A DNA stretch of 64,000 nt, taken from contig NZ_OEZH01000001.1 in the NCBI RefSeq assembly GCF_900243075.1, forward strand, positions 1 through 64,000, read 5' to 3'. This document shows positions 62,630 to 64,000 of this stretch, piece after piece. A program made the position numbers and the translations under genes. Origin of the DNA: Clostridioides difficile (GTDB lineage Bacteria > Bacillota > Clostridia > Peptostreptococcales > Peptostreptococcaceae). Under the pieces are notes generated by a model, which saw only the letters and a list, made by a program, of their open reading frames with translations, was not told the origin of the DNA and did not search any database. How positions within the stretch are numbered: the first letter of the stretch is position 1; each line of letters starts with the position of its first letter.

Positions 62630-64000
62630 TTGAACAAAAGACTATTAGATATTGCTGAATTATTGCTAAATAGTTCAGACTATATTACTGTAGATACTAT
62701 TGCCGAAGAATTAAATGTTAGTAATAAAACTATTCGTAATGACCTTGTTATTTTAGATGAATGGCTTTTAGAGTTTAATTTATCTCTAGATAAAAAAACT
62801 GGTTCAGGAGTTATTATTCTAGGTAATGAAGATATAAAACTTAAAGTTATTAGAGATATCAATGATAAATCAAATTGTATATATGCATACTCTCCTGAAG
62901 ACAGAAAAAGATATATTTTAAGTAAATTATTTATTAAAAATTCTAAGTTTAGGATTCGTGACATTTGCAATGAACTACATGTTAGCAGAGCTACTGTTCA
63001 TAAAGACTTGGTAGTTATTCAAAATTTTTTGCAAAGCTTTAAAGTGACACTAGTTAGAAAAACCAACAATGGTGTATATCTAGAAGGCAAAGAAAAAGAT
63101 ATTAGAAAAGCAATTTTTGAGCTTGCTACTGTTAATAAAAGTTATACTGAACTTAAAGAAATATTATTCTCGAAATTTAATGAATGTAAAGACACACCTT
63201 CAACAAAAATATTTAAGGAGTTATTCAACTATGATTTTGAGAAATTATCCCAAATTACTCTACACACTTTACAAGTAGAAAAAAGCAATCTTAGTGATGA
63301 GTATTATATAAACTTCTTAATACATATAGCTATATGTATTAAGAGAATTTCAATTAATAGATATATTAACTTATCTGAAAGTTTCTTTAGAGAATTATTA
63401 GAACATGAATGCTTTGAAAAATCAAAAACTTTATGCTCCAACCTAAGTGAAGCTTTTGATGTAGAATTTATTGATGAAGAGGTTTGTTATATCCTCCTTC
63501 ATATAGAAGGATTACTTAAGTCAATAAAGAAACCTACTATTCTTGAGCCTCTTAGAAATGAAGAAATTACAGAGTATAATCTATCTGAAGCAATAGCTAC
63601 TCATTGGGGAGATATATTAAATTTAAACTTAAAAGACGATTTAATATTAATAAAATCTCTTGCTAATCACCTTAAGTCAGTTCTACACAGAATAAATTAT
63701 GGGTTTACTATTACAAATCCCATATTAAATGATATAAAGAGAACATTTCCTTATACGTATAAGGCTGCTAAAGAGTCTAATACTGTTATTAAACAGTTGA
63801 TGAGTTATGAAGTTAATGAAGACGAAATAGGATATCTTGCTTTATATTTAGTATCAGCAATAGATAGAAGCAAAGCTCCCCTAAATACTATTTTAATATG
63901 TCATTGCAGTGATGGTGTATCTAACTTATTAGTCCAAAAACTAGGTTTTGAGTTTAATCAGATTAATATAGTTAAATCTATACCTCTATCTTCTATTTCA
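62630..64000 (+). CDS. PRD-containing BglG/MtlR-type transcriptional regulator, cut by window end
   Basis: 457 codons are open to the window edge. The start is TTG 62630 after AGGAGGGTTTGCA. Two N-terminal helix-turn-helix units (IAEELNVSNKTIRNDLVILD; ICNELHVSRATVHKDLVVIQ) precede two PRD domains (about 180-400) and the start of an EIIB-like domain (ILICHCSDGVSNLLVQKLG). An EIIA domain probably follows outside the window. It lies directly after the transaldolase-like gene and probably controls it and the divergent dehydrogenase-EIIA unit. Confidence 0.85.
   Translation, partial: MNKRLLDIAELLLNSSDYITVDTIAEELNVSNKTIRNDLVILDEWLLEFNLSLDKKTGSGVIILGNEDIKLKVIRDINDKSNCIYAYSPEDRKRYILSKLFIKNSKFRIRDICNELHVSRATVHKDLVVIQNFLQSFKVTLVRKTNNGVYLEGKEKDIRKAIFELATVNKSYTELKEILFSKFNECKDTPSTKIFKELFNYDFEKLSQITLHTLQVEKSNLSDEYYINFLIHIAICIKRISINRYINLSESFFRELLEHECFEKSKTLCSNLSEAFDVEFIDEEVCYILLHIEGLLKSIKKPTILEPLRNEEITEYNLSEAIATHWGDILNLNLKDDLILIKSLANHLKSVLHRINYGFTITNPILNDIKRTFPYTYKAAKESNTVIKQLMSYEVNEDEIGYLALYLVSAIDRSKAPLNTILICHCSDGVSNLLVQKLGFEFNQINIVKSIPLSSIS

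Overview
The window is low-GC DNA from a Gram-positive anaerobe, very probably Clostridioides difficile or a close relative. This rests on the AT-rich sequence, strong AGGAGG-type ribosome binding sites with several TTG/GTG starts, an apparent IStron (group I intron plus IS605 chimera) end after TTGAT, and a divergent pair that I recognise as the protein families named after C. difficile CD3072 and CD3073. The species call is inference; no ribosomal or housekeeping marker is present.

The region is a dense carbohydrate-uptake island. It holds seven PTS permeases, a free EIIA-Glc, an EIIA/EIIB pair of the cellobiose type, four GH1 phospho-beta-glycosidases, and GH13, GH31, GH38 and DUF4038 enzymes. 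Each locus has its own regulator (LacI, two RpiR, GntR, a LicR-like PRD protein, BglG/LicT, a second PRD regulator) and most genes lie on the minus strand.

Layout: 1-3279, GPH symporter (interrupted by the IStron) and alpha-xylosidase. 3610-6993, phospho-beta-glucosidase and beta-glucoside PTS. 7464-14692, DUF4038 glycosidase, LacI regulator, L-fucose-isomerase-like protein, glycerol-kinase-like sugar kinase and split transketolase; I propose a branched-pentose (apiose-type) pathway. A 14-bp palindrome recurs at this operon, at lacI and at the PTS, linking them. 14693-17436, a repeat, a transposase remnant, a TudS-related protein with an ECF S component, and a HEPN/MNT toxin-antitoxin pair. 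17924-22506, aldolase, fructose-type PTS, 1-phosphofructokinase and RpiR. 22821-29115, YczE-like protein and cellobiose/lichenan-type PTS, with a GH1 enzyme lacking the usual acid/base Glu, and a LicR-like activator. 29258-36185, mannosylglycerate-type locus (glycerate kinase, GH38, EIIABC, RpiR). 36454-41619, deacetylase, EIICB, GntR and GH13, with two matching promoter/operators.

41715-46073 is a sigma-54 module: enhancer-binding protein, a near-consensus -24/-12 promoter, PuuD-like hydrolase and amino acid permease. 46369-52348 is a BglG-controlled operon with two RAT-like RNA elements, the second positioned to control a ribosome binding site. 52542-55538 is a lysine riboswitch driving an M20 amidohydrolase and a YfcC-type transporter. 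55735-61570 is a maltose/glucose-type EIICB, PepV-like dipeptidase, EIIA-Glc, HAD phosphatase and iron alcohol dehydrogenase. A divergent transaldolase-like aldolase and a PRD regulator (cut by the window end) finish the window.
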